Shown here: piece by piece, positions 1-8,699 of the stretch
Numbering within the stretch: the stretch's first letter is position 1
How the letters are laid out: every line of letters begins with the position of its first letter
Assembly (NCBI GenBank): GCA_030038175.1
Contig: JASHPN010000306.1
Location: 1 to 37,131 of the forward strand
Length of the DNA: 37,131 bases
Direction of reading: 5' to 3'
DNA from: Verrucomicrobiia bacterium
Lineage (GTDB): Bacteria > Verrucomicrobiota > Verrucomicrobiia > Limisphaerales > UBA11358
Translations under genes and position numbers: made by a program
Notes under the pieces: model-generated
Told to the model about the DNA's origin: nothing
The model's input: the letters and a program-made list of their open reading frames with translations, nothing else
The model's database searches: none

Positions 1-339
1 CAGCTCATGCGCCGCGTGCCGAAGGGCAGGCTCACCACCATTGACGAGCTGAGAAAATTTCTCGCCCGTCGGCACGGCGCAACCATTGCGTGTCCCATTA
101 CCACCGGAATTTTTGCGTGGATCGCCGCGAACGCCGCCGATGAGGCGAGAGCCGAAGGCGAAAGGAAGATCACACCCTACTGGCGCACCTTGAAGACCAG
201 GGGCGAATTAAATCCGAAATATCCCGGCGGCATCCCTGGATTAAAACGCAAACTTCTTGCCGAAGGTCATAAAGTGATGCAAAAGAACAGCCGTTTTTTT
301 GTGGCCGATTTCGAAAAGCGACTTTGCAAGTTGATTTGA
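1..339 (+). CDS. MGMT-family (alkyltransferase-like) protein, 5' end outside window
   Basis: The reading frame is open to the first base of the window, so the start is probably upstream; the in-frame ATG at 7 is likely internal. The visible 112 residues carry the 'VPKGRLTTIDELRKFLARRHG' region and the block 'ACPITTGIFAWIAANAA', followed by 'ITPYWRTLK' and 'ELNPKYPGG'. I recognise this as the MGMT family protein related to the DNA-binding half of O6-alkylguanine alkyltransferases. It lacks the classical PCHR active-site motif found in the second MGMT-type gene of this window (28155-28715). Its role is inferred as DNA-damage related, and the substrate is unknown. No close neighbour in the same direction is visible. 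Confidence 0.7.
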   Translation, partial: QLMRRVPKGRLTTIDELRKFLARRHGATIACPITTGIFAWIAANAADEARAEGERKITPYWRTLKTRGELNPKYPGGIPGLKRKLLAEGHKVMQKNSRFFVADFEKRLCKLI

Positions 340-809
340 ATAGTTGGCTGCACCGACCGCCGCCCCGATTTGTTTTGACAGGACGAACATGATTCACAGG
401 GGATGATTTGGATCGGCAAACAAAGGGGCGCGGACAGCTTTGTCCGCGCGAATATCGCACAAACAGGGAACGTTCGGCCAAGGCTGTGCGTGCCCTCCAT
501 CAGAGGTTTGTGCGCCGCCTCGTTTTCAAATTCGCCCAAACCGCGGAAAATCCTCAGGACGTCATCGGAGCGCGGGATTTATCCCGCTTCACGCCCGGAA
601 TGGCGGCATCGCCGCAGTAGCGGGTTGCTCGCGGCTTCGGACGTGAAGCGACTTGAAGGTCGCGCCCCGAATCATACACTGTTATGCCTCTCACTGCTAT
701 GGCGCGGCACGGCGCACGCATGCTCTCTTTCGTTTGGTAAAAAAGGGTGGCTCGGACATCTTAACACCTGAAAATAAACGCACGCTATCATGTGTTCAGA
801 GAAGGGATC
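340..809. other. Gene-free stretch with small palindromic repeats
   Basis: I see no supportable gene in these 470 bases. They hold three repeat-like structures. One is a perfect 9-bp hairpin (GCGCGGACA-GCTT-TGTCCGCGC, 428-449). The second is a 7-bp hairpin GCGGGAT-TT-ATCCCGC (572-587). The third is a dispersed repeat at 637-669 that recurs inside the ogt gene. None is followed by a T-run, so they are not convincing terminators. Confidence 0.6.
637..669. repeat. Dispersed repeat, second copy inside ogt at 28573-28606
   Basis: The segment reads TCGGACGTGAAGCGACTTGA followed by AGGTCGCGCCCCG. It matches 28573-28606 almost base for base apart from one inserted T and compensating C/T and G/A changes in the stem. 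The core (GCGACTTGAAGGTCGC here, GCGGCCTGAAGGCCGC in the other copy) is a hairpin. The paired changes conserve the stem, as expected of a REP-like element. Confidence 0.7.
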
Positions 810-1820
810 TCAGCTTGACGTTTGATTCAATTCCGGCGGCGGATTGTCCGCAGTCGTGGGCGGTTCTGCGTCCCCAAGATTTTCGAGAAAAGTCGCTGAG
901 GGAGCGAAAAACAGGCTTCCGGTGACTGCCCGGCTAAAATCCAAAAGCCGGTCATAATTGCCCGGCGGCCGTCCAATAAACATGTTCTCAAGCATCTGTT
1001 CGGTTGTGCGCGGGGAACGGCTGTATCCAATGAAGTAGGTCCCAAATTCTCCCTGGCCGGGTTTGCCGAAAGGCATATTGTCCCTCAGAATTTTGACCTC
1101 TTTTCCATTTTCGACAATGGTCGTGAGGGCATTGTGGGCTGAGGTTGGTTTCACCGCATCGCTCAATTCAATATCAGATAGTTTTTTGCGCCCGATGATC
1201 TGCTCTTGCGCCTCGATTGGGAGCGCGTTCCACCGGCTCATATCATGGAGATATTTCTGAATAATGACATAACTTCCCCCCGCAAACCGGGGGTCTTCTC
1301 CAGCGACGAGCGCGGCATCGAGCGCGGCCCCGGCGCGCGGATTTTCTGTTCCATCAACAAACCCCAGCAGGTCACGATCCTCGAAATAACGGAACCCGTG
1401 TGTTTCATCAACCGCCTGAACCGCTCCTTTAATCCGCTCCATGATTTGGGTCACCATCTCAAAACACAAATCCATTCTCCGGGCCCGGATATGAAACAGT
1501 AAATCGGCGGGAGTAGAAACGGCATGGCGCTCCCCCGACCGAATCTCGCGGAAGGGATGAAGTTCCGCCGGGCGGGGTTTTCCGAAAAGTCTATCCCATA
1601 CATCCGATCCGAATGCCGCCACACACGAGAGTCCTCCTTCGACGCGACGGAAATCCACGGCGCGGAAGATTCCGGGGAGATCAGCGCAGAGCGAGCGGAC
1701 GGTGGCATAGCTCTCGCGGTCCGGCTTGATGCTGACAACCAGGAATATCGCGGCACTGGTGAGCGGCGCCAGTACGGGTTGAGGCACAGGTATTGAATTT
1801 TGTTCGCTGGGAAGGTTCAT
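810..1820 (-). CDS. DyP-type heme peroxidase
   Basis: This 336-residue protein is a dye-decolorizing peroxidase of the YfeX/EfeB superfamily. It uses heme and H2O2 to oxidise organic substrates. The family signature GFVDGTENP lies at residues 153-161 with catalytic Asp156. The proximal heme ligand is likely His229 in 'TSAHN', and the distal Arg is about residue 246 in 'KILRDNMPFG'. Length fits the family (about 300-340). There is no signal peptide or Tat motif, so it is probably cytoplasmic or an encapsulin cargo, but no encapsulin gene is visible here. The C-terminus is Pro/Thr-rich and could serve as a targeting tail. It is transcribed alone, and the downstream intergenic region holds no clear terminator. 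Confidence 0.9.
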   Translation of the reverse strand: MNLPSEQNSIPVPQPVLAPLTSAAIFLVVSIKPDRESYATVRSLCADLPGIFRAVDFRRVEGGLSCVAAFGSDVWDRLFGKPRPAELHPFREIRSGERHAVSTPADLLFHIRARRMDLCFEMVTQIMERIKGAVQAVDETHGFRYFEDRDLLGFVDGTENPRAGAALDAALVAGEDPRFAGGSYVIIQKYLHDMSRWNALPIEAQEQIIGRKKLSDIELSDAVKPTSAHNALTTIVENGKEVKILRDNMPFGKPGQGEFGTYFIGYSRSPRTTEQMLENMFIGRPPGNYDRLLDFSRAVTGSLFFAPSATFLENLGDAEPPTTADNPPPELNQTSS

Positions 1821-1992
1821 ATCATAATGGCATCTTGCCGATAATTACGGCTTTATTAAAAGTTGGCACGATCGCCGGCGGTGATCTCGATAGCACAGAA
1901 CCACATGCCAAATTGCCCGAATGGGCCGCTCATAATACTCCTTTCAATGCTTTATCCAGGATTTCCGATTTAATTTGTTGTTGATGGCATCA

Positions 1993-2056
1993 AATTGGCC
2001 GTCGCAGGCCGTTTTCGCGATTATCCTTCCGACGCTCGTCTTTGCAAGTTATTTCA
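1993..2056. repeat. Dispersed 60-bp repeat, copy A
   Basis: This segment resembles 8700-8766. Both contain TTTCGCGATTATCCT (15 identical bases), then after a short variable spacer TTTGCAAG and ATTTC. Both lie upstream of minus-strand genes: about 170 bp before the DyP gene and just before the HAF gene. Function is unknown. Confidence 0.6.
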
Positions 2057-2089
2057 TCGTAAAATTGAGCCGCTTTTGAGTTTTGGCGC

Positions 2090-2962
2090 TCAGCCAGGAG
2101 CGGATTCCATGGTACGGTAGGTCACCACGATTTGCCAATTCGCGTAGTTGGAGTCAAATGCCTGCATGGCGGCGACCATTTGGGAGGCAAAGGTCGTTTC
2201 AATAATGCTGTTTTGGCCGGGCCAAATTTTGAATTGAATGCGCAAATATTTCCAGTTGCCAGGCGTGGCATGAACTTTGCCAAAAACCGGGTCTGTCAAA
2301 ATGATGGCGTCGAACTGCGCCTGGATACCTTTGGCAACATTTTGGATGGTCTCGACAACCGCATTTTGGTCGGATTTCGCTGGGATTTGGACATCTGCGC
2401 AGGCCAGGATACCGCCGTGGGGAAAGCGGCTGACGTTGGCAAGATTCCGGTTGGGCACAAAAATCTCCTGATTATAAAAATTAATGACTTTCGTAAAGCG
2501 CAGGCCGATTCGCTGGACGCGCCCGATGACTCCATTCATCAAATCCACGCTGTCTCCCACGTCCATCGCGTCCGAAAAGATAAGCGTGATTCCCGTCACG
2601 ACGTCTTGAATGAGGCCTTGCACGCCGAAGCTCAAGGCCAATCCGATGACCGCCGCGCTGCCAATGTAAGTTTGCAGCGTGCCATTGTCATTGGGAAATT
2701 CGAGAGTGATGATGATATAAACGGCCACCGCATAAATCACAAAAGTCACCGTGCTGGCAATCAGCCTGGTTAACGTGATGAATTTTGGCTGCCGGGTTAC
2801 GAATCCAAAGCGGTCCTTTTTTTCGCGGCCTCGAGTGATTAAGGCTTCGCTGAAATTGGTGACAAATTTGACAATAAGATGCGCGAGGAAAGCCAAACCG
2901 ACGATGACGGCGATGCGCGCCAAATGATCCGTGCTTTTCCAAAAAACCTCAATCGTGTTCAT
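2090..2962 (-). CDS. MscS-family small-conductance mechanosensitive channel
   Basis: A 290-residue inner-membrane channel that would open under membrane tension and release solutes during hypo-osmotic shock. The ATG at 2962 was chosen; an in-frame TTG at 2971 would add three residues. Three membrane segments are visible: about residues 13-35, 63-87 and 95-130. The last is the pore-lining helix rich in Gly/Ala ('IGSAAVIGLALSFGVQG'). It is followed by the MscS beta-domain ('DVVTGITLIFSDAMDVGDSV...GVIGRVQRIGLRFTKV') and the alpha/beta C-terminal domain. Length matches E. coli MscS (286). An AT-rich promoter-like element about 55 bp upstream is shared with the cardiolipin synthase gene, which also affects membrane stress. 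Confidence 0.92.
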   Translation of the reverse strand: MNTIEVFWKSTDHLARIAVIVGLAFLAHLIVKFVTNFSEALITRGREKKDRFGFVTRQPKFITLTRLIASTVTFVIYAVAVYIIITLEFPNDNGTLQTYIGSAAVIGLALSFGVQGLIQDVVTGITLIFSDAMDVGDSVDLMNGVIGRVQRIGLRFTKVINFYNQEIFVPNRNLANVSRFPHGGILACADVQIPAKSDQNAVVETIQNVAKGIQAQFDAIILTDPVFGKVHATPGNWKYLRIQFKIWPGQNSIIETTFASQMVAAMQAFDSNYANWQIVVTYRTMESAPG

Positions 2963-3025
2963 GAAGAGCAATCAGGTAATTTTGCCGGTAAAACGGATTT
3001 TATACCGTTATCCAGCGCGCAGCCT

Positions 3026-3065
3026 ATTATAATTTTACGGGAATTTTATAACTGGAATGTCATTG
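3026..3065 (-). promoter_or_regulatory. Promoter-like motif upstream of mscS, shared with cls
   Basis: Read on the minus strand the element contains AATGACA, then TTATAAAATT, then GTAAAATTATAAT. The same three blocks, in the same order and with spacing differing by one base, occur at 7093-7131 upstream of cls. The terminal TATAAT is a possible -10 box, 54 nt before the mscS start codon. No canonical -35 lies 16-18 bp upstream of it, so the sigma factor is unclear. Confidence 0.5.
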
Positions 3066-3214
3066 GAAACAATTCACATTTATGCGACACTCCGGCGCGG
3101 GTGGGTTTCCGGCCCCAGTGATTATGTTGATGATAGAATTTTCAGCGTGCGTACGGAGGGATTTCGCGCCATGCACTGGGGAAGCTCCGATCTCACGATA
3201 GCGAGAGGTATCAC

Positions 3215-5551
3215 ATGCATCCAAGAATTGACATGAATCTTGGCATTCAAGGCGATCCCGATGCCTGGGTGCATTCAGCCTGCATTCTGTGCTCCAATGG
3301 CTGCGGCCTGGACATCGCAGTCAAGAATGGACGGATCGTGGGCGTCCGCGGCGCCGCGAATCATCCCGTCAATTTCGGCCATCTTGGCCCGAAAGGCGAG
3401 CATAGCTGGGTTGCCAACCACTCCAAGCGCCGCGGCACGACGCCGATGATTCGCCGCACGAAAGGATCCCCGCTGCAATCGGTGAGCTGGGCCGAAGCCA
3501 TGGATTTCTTTACCGAAAAATTCAAAGCCGCATGGCAATTGGGTCACCAGAACCTGGCCTGCTACAACTCCGGACAACTCACGGTTGAGGAGTTGTACAC
3601 CCTGGGAAAGCTTTGGCGCGGCGGCCTGCAATCCTCCAATATTGACGGCAACACTCGTTTGTGTACCGCCACCTCCGCCACCGGCCTTATGGCCAATTTC
3701 GGCGTGGACGGCCCCGTTGCCTCCTATGTGGACGTGGACCAGGCCGACTTGCTGTGCCTTTACGGTCACAATGTTGCCGAGGCGCAAACGGTTCTTTGGG
3801 AGCGGATGCTGGCATCGAAACGGGCGCGCGGCGGACGAATTATTGTTGCCGACCCCCGCAAGACCCCGACGGTTCGCCAGGGAGCCGACCTGCATCTTCA
3901 ACTGCGCGCCGGCACCAATGTAGCGTTGATGAACGGCATCATTCACTTGTTGATCGCACGTGGCTGGGTGGACCGCGACTTTGTGGCGAAATACACGGTT
4001 GGATTCGAGCATCTTGAGGAAGCAACCCGCGAGTATTCGCCTGACCGGGTTGCAGAAATCTGCGGCGTTCCCCGGCACGATCTCGAAACGGCAGCCGAAT
4101 GGATCGGCGCCACACCGCGCATGGTTTCGACTGTGCTGCAAGGGTTTTATCAGAGTGTCGAGGCCACCGCCTCATCTTCGCTGGTGAACACCGTGCATTT
4201 GCTCGCCGGGGCGATCGGCAAGCCCGGCGCGGGTCCCTTGTTGATGGCGGGCCAGCCCTCAGCGATGGCAAACCGTGAAACGGGCGCGGGCGGTTCCTAC
4301 CCGGGTTACCGCAACCCGCATAGCGAAGTGCAAATGCGCGACCTGTGCAAACAGTGGAATCTTGATTTCGACAAATTCCATCACGAAATTCCAAAAGACA
4401 TTCTCCTCATGATGGAGATGGCCGAGCGCGGCGAGATCGAGTTCATGTGGGTAATCGGAACCAACCCGCTCGTCAGCCTGCCCGATCAAAACCGCAGTGA
4501 GCGGATCCTGCGTCGCCTCTTCCTGGTCGTGCAAGACCCTTTCATTGATGCGGAGACGGTGGATCTGGCGGACATTTATCTTCCGGCGGCGATGTGGGGA
4601 GAGAAGACGGGCTGCATCACCAACGCGGATCGCAGCGTCAATCTCCTTCTGCAGGCCGTCAAGCCACCGGGAGAAGCGCGGAGTGATTTCGACATCTTCG
4701 TGGAGGCTGCCAACCGGCTGGGATTCGAAGACCGGGACGGCGCGCCGCTGATACCGTTCAAGGAACCCAGGGACGCGTTCGAGGAATGGCGCCGGGTTTC
4801 AAAAGGGCGGCCCTGCGACTACTCCGGGATAACCTATGAATTGATCCTGCAAATGGGGGCGGTCCGCTGGCCCTGCAACGAGCGGCGTCCCAGGGGATCT
4901 GAGCGCTTGTACGAGGACTTTAAATTCTGGACCGGTATTGACGAATGCGAAACCTTCGGCACTGATTTTCTCACCGGTAACAAGAATACCCGCAATGACT
5001 ATGAGCGGATTGACCCGAAAGGCAAAGCATTCCTGAAGCCCGCGCACTGGCGTCGGCCGCCCAATCCGCCGTCGGACGCGTACCCTTTCGTGCTCATTAC
5101 CGGGCGGGTGGTCTATCACTTTCACACCCGCACGAAGACCGGTCGCTCCACGGCGTTGAATGAACGCGCGCCTCATGCTTACGTTGAGATTCACCCGAAG
5201 GATGCTGCACGGCTGGAGATCGGGCTGGGCGACATGGTTGAGATCACATCCCCGCTTGGACGGTGGGAAGGAGTGGCAATGGTGGTTGATTCGGTTCGGC
5301 CTGGGGAAGTGTTTGTGCCGTTCCATTACGGCCATGGAGCCCAATCGGCCAATCAACACACCTGGTACGCGCGGGACCCGGTCAGCAATCAGCCGCTGCT
5401 CAAATCGTCGCCGGTCGCCGTTCGGCGGCTCAGCTTCGGGCAGCCGGAGCCATGGCTGTTGGCGCGTCTGGCAGAGCTGAACGGCGAATCCAAAGAGCCA
5501 TTTGCCGCTCGCGAATTCGGCGGTACCGTCAACCTGACGGTTCAAAGCTGA
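3215..5551 (+). CDS. Molybdopterin (bis-MGD) oxidoreductase, nitrate reductase/formate dehydrogenase-like
   Basis: A 778-residue catalytic subunit of the DMSO-reductase superfamily, preceded by GAGAGG 8 nt before the ATG. An N-terminal cluster motif C23-x2-C26-x3-C30 is present, but the usual fourth Cys in 'LCxKG' is Gly58 ('HLGPKG'). I recall related proteins annotated as nitrate reductases with the same LGPKG, so this may be a subfamily trait rather than damage. The central molybdopterin domain (about 70-480) includes 'GTNPLVSLPDQNRSERIL' and 'ADIYLPAAMWGEKTG'. The C-terminal MopB-CT domain ('PFVLITGRVVYHFHT...NERAPHAYVEIHP...FHYGHG') spans about 625-760. There is no Tat signal, so a cytoplasmic location is likely. 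The partner subunits and substrate are not visible. It converges on cls with only 3 nt between stop codons. Confidence 0.88.
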   Translation: MHPRIDMNLGIQGDPDAWVHSACILCSNGCGLDIAVKNGRIVGVRGAANHPVNFGHLGPKGEHSWVANHSKRRGTTPMIRRTKGSPLQSVSWAEAMDFFTEKFKAAWQLGHQNLACYNSGQLTVEELYTLGKLWRGGLQSSNIDGNTRLCTATSATGLMANFGVDGPVASYVDVDQADLLCLYGHNVAEAQTVLWERMLASKRARGGRIIVADPRKTPTVRQGADLHLQLRAGTNVALMNGIIHLLIARGWVDRDFVAKYTVGFEHLEEATREYSPDRVAEICGVPRHDLETAAEWIGATPRMVSTVLQGFYQSVEATASSSLVNTVHLLAGAIGKPGAGPLLMAGQPSAMANRETGAGGSYPGYRNPHSEVQMRDLCKQWNLDFDKFHHEIPKDILLMMEMAERGEIEFMWVIGTNPLVSLPDQNRSERILRRLFLVVQDPFIDAETVDLADIYLPAAMWGEKTGCITNADRSVNLLLQAVKPPGEARSDFDIFVEAANRLGFEDRDGAPLIPFKEPRDAFEEWRRVSKGRPCDYSGITYELILQMGAVRWPCNERRPRGSERLYEDFKFWTGIDECETFGTDFLTGNKNTRNDYERIDPKGKAFLKPAHWRRPPNPPSDAYPFVLITGRVVYHFHTRTKTGRSTALNERAPHAYVEIHPKDAARLEIGLGDMVEITSPLGRWEGVAMVVDSVRPGEVFVPFHYGHGAQSANQHTWYARDPVSNQPLLKSSPVAVRRLSFGQPEPWLLARLAELNGESKEPFAAREFGGTVNLTVQS

Positions 5552-5554
5552 GGT

Positions 5555-7027
5555 TTACAATATCGGACCGAGCATGGCGAGGGTGTTGTTCCAAGACTTT
5601 CGCGGCAAGGACCATGCCTCAACAACCAGGCGTGTGACCGGACGCGACCGCGCCAGGAACTCTCGTTGCCGGTCGTATAGCACGCCCGTAAGATCTACAT
5701 CGTAAAGCAGTATGTTATTTTCATAATTCAGTTCAAAACTGCGCCGGTCCATGTTTGCCGATCCGATAAGGGTAATTTCACCATCGAGCGTAAGCGTCTT
5801 GGCGTGTAACAGGCCTCCAACGTATTCGTGAATCTCCACGCCGGCGGCGAGCAGGTCGGCATAATAACTGCGGCTTGCGCCAGCCACAATCCATGAGTCG
5901 TTACGCGCTGGGAAGATGATCGTCGTTTTCACGCCCCGTTGCGCCGCCGAACACAACGCATTCTGCAACGATTCATCGGGCACATAATATGGCGTCGTAA
6001 TCATTAATTCCCGCCGCGCCGCGTAAATCAGCGATTCAAACATTTCCGGCATCGCCGAGAATCTGGCGGTAGGACCGGTGCCAATGACTTGTGCCGGGAA
6101 ACCTGGCGGCACTGTCGGCCACGGCGCCCGCAGCAGGTTGTCGAGATTTTCATTGGTGGCGCTCATCCAATCGCACGCGAATAGCCGCTGGTTCTGGCGG
6201 GCAATCGGTCCCTCAAACCGCATCATCACGTCCACCCACGGCGCAAACTTCGCCTTCACGCGGAACTCCGGGTCGGCGCAATTCTGGCTGCCGCAGTAGG
6301 TGATGCCATGGTCAATGACCACGATTTTGCGGTGGTTGCGCAAATCGATTCGGCGGAATGGCGCCCGCAAGAGCGGATGGCTGAGCGCCAGCGCCACACC
6401 TGTTTTTACCCCGGCGGAATGCATCGCACGCCACATGGCCGACTTCAACAGGGCTCGGGATCCAAGTCCGTCCACCATCGCCCGGCATTCCACACCGCGT
6501 GCCGCCGCCCGCTGGAGTGCCTCGGCGACGCGGCTTCCATTTTGGTCTGTCAACCAGATGTAGAACAGCACATGCACATGCTCCTTGGCCGCATCAATGT
6601 CCGCCACGATCGCCGAGACCGCCGCATTGGAATCCGCCAGCAGCCGCGCCGAATTTCCTGCGACTGGCTCGAAGCCGCTGATGGAATGGCCGACACGAAA
6701 CAAGGGTTCGTATCGTTCGGGAATCTGCGGGCGTAAGTTCACCTGTTGAGCCGCCGCTCCCGACCCCGGGGGTGGCATATTACGTTCAACCTCCCGCAGC
6801 TTCTCCAGCCGCCGCCGTCCGATATTCACCTCGCCGAACAGCATATAAGCAATCACACCGGCCATTGGGAGCGCCAGGATTACCGCCAGCCAGGCGATGC
6901 GCGACGCCGGTTCGCGATGCGGGCGCAACATTACGCGCACCAACACCGCGATCTCGATCGCGATGCCGGCTGCCAGGATGAAGGATGACGGGTTCAATTT
7001 GCCTTGTTCTCGATCAACCGCGGCCAA
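5555..7027 (-). CDS. cls: Cardiolipin synthase, phospholipase D family
   Basis: A 490-residue membrane enzyme that would join two phosphatidylglycerols into cardiolipin. Two N-terminal membrane helices (about residues 14-34 and 43-64) precede two PLD/HKD catalytic motifs: H232-x-K234-x4-D239 ('NHRKIVVIDH') and H408-x-K410-x4-D415 ('LLHAKTLTLDGE'). Both are followed by the expected 'GSQN' and 'GSANMD' segments. Domain order and length match bacterial ClsA. The start is a TTG at 7027; no ATG precedes the first helix, and the next Met is residue 33. It is monocistronic and convergent with the molybdopterin oxidoreductase. The upstream AT-rich motif it shares with mscS suggests co-regulation, perhaps by membrane or osmotic stress (inference). 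Confidence 0.92.
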   Translation of the reverse strand: MAAVDREQGKLNPSSFILAAGIAIEIAVLVRVMLRPHREPASRIAWLAVILALPMAGVIAYMLFGEVNIGRRRLEKLREVERNMPPPGSGAAAQQVNLRPQIPERYEPLFRVGHSISGFEPVAGNSARLLADSNAAVSAIVADIDAAKEHVHVLFYIWLTDQNGSRVAEALQRAAARGVECRAMVDGLGSRALLKSAMWRAMHSAGVKTGVALALSHPLLRAPFRRIDLRNHRKIVVIDHGITYCGSQNCADPEFRVKAKFAPWVDVMMRFEGPIARQNQRLFACDWMSATNENLDNLLRAPWPTVPPGFPAQVIGTGPTARFSAMPEMFESLIYAARRELMITTPYYVPDESLQNALCSAAQRGVKTTIIFPARNDSWIVAGASRSYYADLLAAGVEIHEYVGGLLHAKTLTLDGEITLIGSANMDRRSFELNYENNILLYDVDLTGVLYDRQREFLARSRPVTRLVVEAWSLPRKSWNNTLAMLGPIL

Positions 7028-7400
7028 GTCGGAGCCGCGCCCGTAGAGAATCCAAGATCGGCAGCTTTACACGATTATGGGACAGGTCGTCCATTATAAT
7101 TTTACCGTTATTTTATAAACGATTGTCATTTAGAATCGGATGAATTATGCCCCATTAGTGTGGCGTCGCCCCTGGACCGCACTGTAAATCGAATGTTAAT
7201 GCTGCCGTCCCATGATCCAGTAAACGACGGGCAAAAAGCGGCTGTTTACAGGCACACAAAATTGCTGGACAAGTTTTTGTATTCCCACTAAAAGCAATTC
7301 AAACGTTTACAGGTTGCCGTGTTTGCTCCACGAGCAGCGCACGCGCTTCCGGGGGAAGGCAAAAGACAGGAGCCGATGCGCTTCAATGCGCACACGTTGA
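7028..7400. other. Gene-free stretch upstream of cls
   Basis: No gene is supported in these 373 bases. They contain the cls promoter-like motif (7093-7131), two copies of GTTTACAGG (near 7229 and 7305), and a short inverted repeat TGCGC-TTCAAT-GCGCA just after the 3' end of the HAF gene. The last has no T-run and is a weak terminator candidate. Confidence 0.5.
7093..7131 (-). promoter_or_regulatory. Promoter-like motif upstream of cls, shared with mscS
   Basis: On the minus strand it reads AAATGACA, then TTTATAAAATA, then GTAAAATTATAAT, ending about 65 nt before the TTG start of cls. It is the counterpart of 3026-3065. Thirteen bases (ATTATAATTTTAC on the plus strand), nine bases (ATTTTATAA) and seven bases (TGTCATT) are identical in order. 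Confidence 0.5.
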
Positions 7401-8642
7401 TTATTGGCTTAGCCGAAAAAACTCCTCTTTGTCGGAGCGGCTATTGGTCACGATGTACTCACCGTTGGCAACAACCGGCTCGGTCGGATCGGTGGTCCAG
7501 GTTGCCGGTGGTGTCAGGTTGGTCGTGGTTTGCAAAATCAAGCCGGACCAATTGGCAGGCCAGGTCAGGATCACATTGGTATCCGAAAGGGCAATGGCCA
7601 GGGAATAAAGCGGCGTCAGGAGAAAGGCGTGTGTCTGGCCAAGCGAGTTGGTGCCCTGGCCGCAAATTTGTCCAGCGGCATTCATCCCAAGAGCAAAGCT
7701 CAACACCAGGCCCGAATTCGTGGGGATTAATGAGTTGAGATCCACCATCTTTCCATTGGTGTATAGGAACGCATGGGAGCCTCCGTTCGTCGCAGCAGAA
7801 TCGCCAAGAATCTCACCGTTGTTGCTGATATAAAATGCCGTGGTATTTGTCCCGCCATCGCTATTGACACCGCCCAGGGTTCCGAGGTTGGTTGAAACGA
7901 ATGCGCCGTCGCTATACAAAAAGGCCTCCTTCCCGGGGGGAAGTGACGTCTCCAGTAACCCTACGATTTGGCCGGAGTCATTTATACTATAGGGAACGAT
8001 ATTGCCGCCGTAAGCCAAAACGGATACCACGCTGTTGCTATCGAGTAATGCATAACTTAAGTCGCTCGAAAGAACCCGGCCGATGATTTCGCCATTGTCG
8101 TTAATGGCTTCGGTTGTGCTGAAATTGGTGGCAGCGGAAATGTTCAGATCCGTCATCGTTCCGCCGCTAAAGAGGAATGCGTGTGTCACTTCGTTGGTTG
8201 TGTCGGCATCGCCTGCGATCTGACCGCTATTGTTAATATCGCTGGCGGCACTGTCCGTGCCACCCAGGGTCCCCAAATCTATCATCGTATTCGAATAGAG
8301 GAACGCGTGGAGGTCGCCATTGGCGAGACTGGCTGAACCGACGATTTGACCGCTGTCATTGATGGCCAGGGCAAGGCTATTCGTGCCGCCCAGCGTGCCC
8401 AAATCCTTCATGACGCCCCCGCTATAAAGAAAAGCGTGCTCATCCCCGCCGCTCGTGTTGGCGTTTCCAACCACCTGGCCGCTATCGTTAATTGAGAGCG
8501 CCTGACTGAAATTGCCGCCCAGCGTCCCCAGGTCCGTGAGTTGATAAGTTTGGGCGCGCGCCCAGGGCAGGCCGAGAAAGATCAGCGCCAAAAACAGCGC
8601 CGGCCGCCGCGAAATGCGACCGGGAATGCGCGTATTTCTCAT
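7401..8642 (-). CDS. Secreted HAF-repeat protein
   Basis: About 413 residues from the chosen ATG at 8642. That start gives a normal signal peptide ('RRPALFLALIFLGLPWARA'); an upstream in-frame ATG at 8693 would add 17 residues. The mature part is a string of HAF-type extracellular repeats, each with 'DLGTLGG', then 'A.SINDSGQVVG', then 'HAFLYS'. I count about six to seven repeats between roughly residues 30 and 340, some imperfect. The last 70 residues ('VILTWPANWSGLILQTTTNL...DKEEFFRL') are a Verrucomicrobia-style C-terminal module found on many exported proteins. Such repeats probably form a beta-propeller-like fold. The biological role is unknown. It is not obviously operonic with trmL, which lies about 200 bp upstream. 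Confidence 0.82.
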   Translation of the reverse strand: MRNTRIPGRISRRPALFLALIFLGLPWARAQTYQLTDLGTLGGNFSQALSINDSGQVVGNANTSGGDEHAFLYSGGVMKDLGTLGGTNSLALAINDSGQIVGSASLANGDLHAFLYSNTMIDLGTLGGTDSAASDINNSGQIAGDADTTNEVTHAFLFSGGTMTDLNISAATNFSTTEAINDNGEIIGRVLSSDLSYALLDSNSVVSVLAYGGNIVPYSINDSGQIVGLLETSLPPGKEAFLYSDGAFVSTNLGTLGGVNSDGGTNTTAFYISNNGEILGDSAATNGGSHAFLYTNGKMVDLNSLIPTNSGLVLSFALGMNAAGQICGQGTNSLGQTHAFLLTPLYSLAIALSDTNVILTWPANWSGLILQTTTNLTPPATWTTDPTEPVVANGEYIVTNSRSDKEEFFRLSQ

Positions 8643-8699
8643 TTGGGAATTTTGAGTTATCGTTCGGGCTTTCCCATTTGACGGGTTGCTCATGGCTCT

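Noticed and set aside
428-449. Perfect 9-bp hairpin as terminator of the first gene
   Set aside because: There is no T-run on either side and it is 90 bp past the stop codon. It is more likely one of the repeats.
3275-5545. Long open frames antisense to the molybdopterin oxidoreductase
   Set aside because: The translations show no domains and are explained by high GC and codon bias of the real gene on the other strand.
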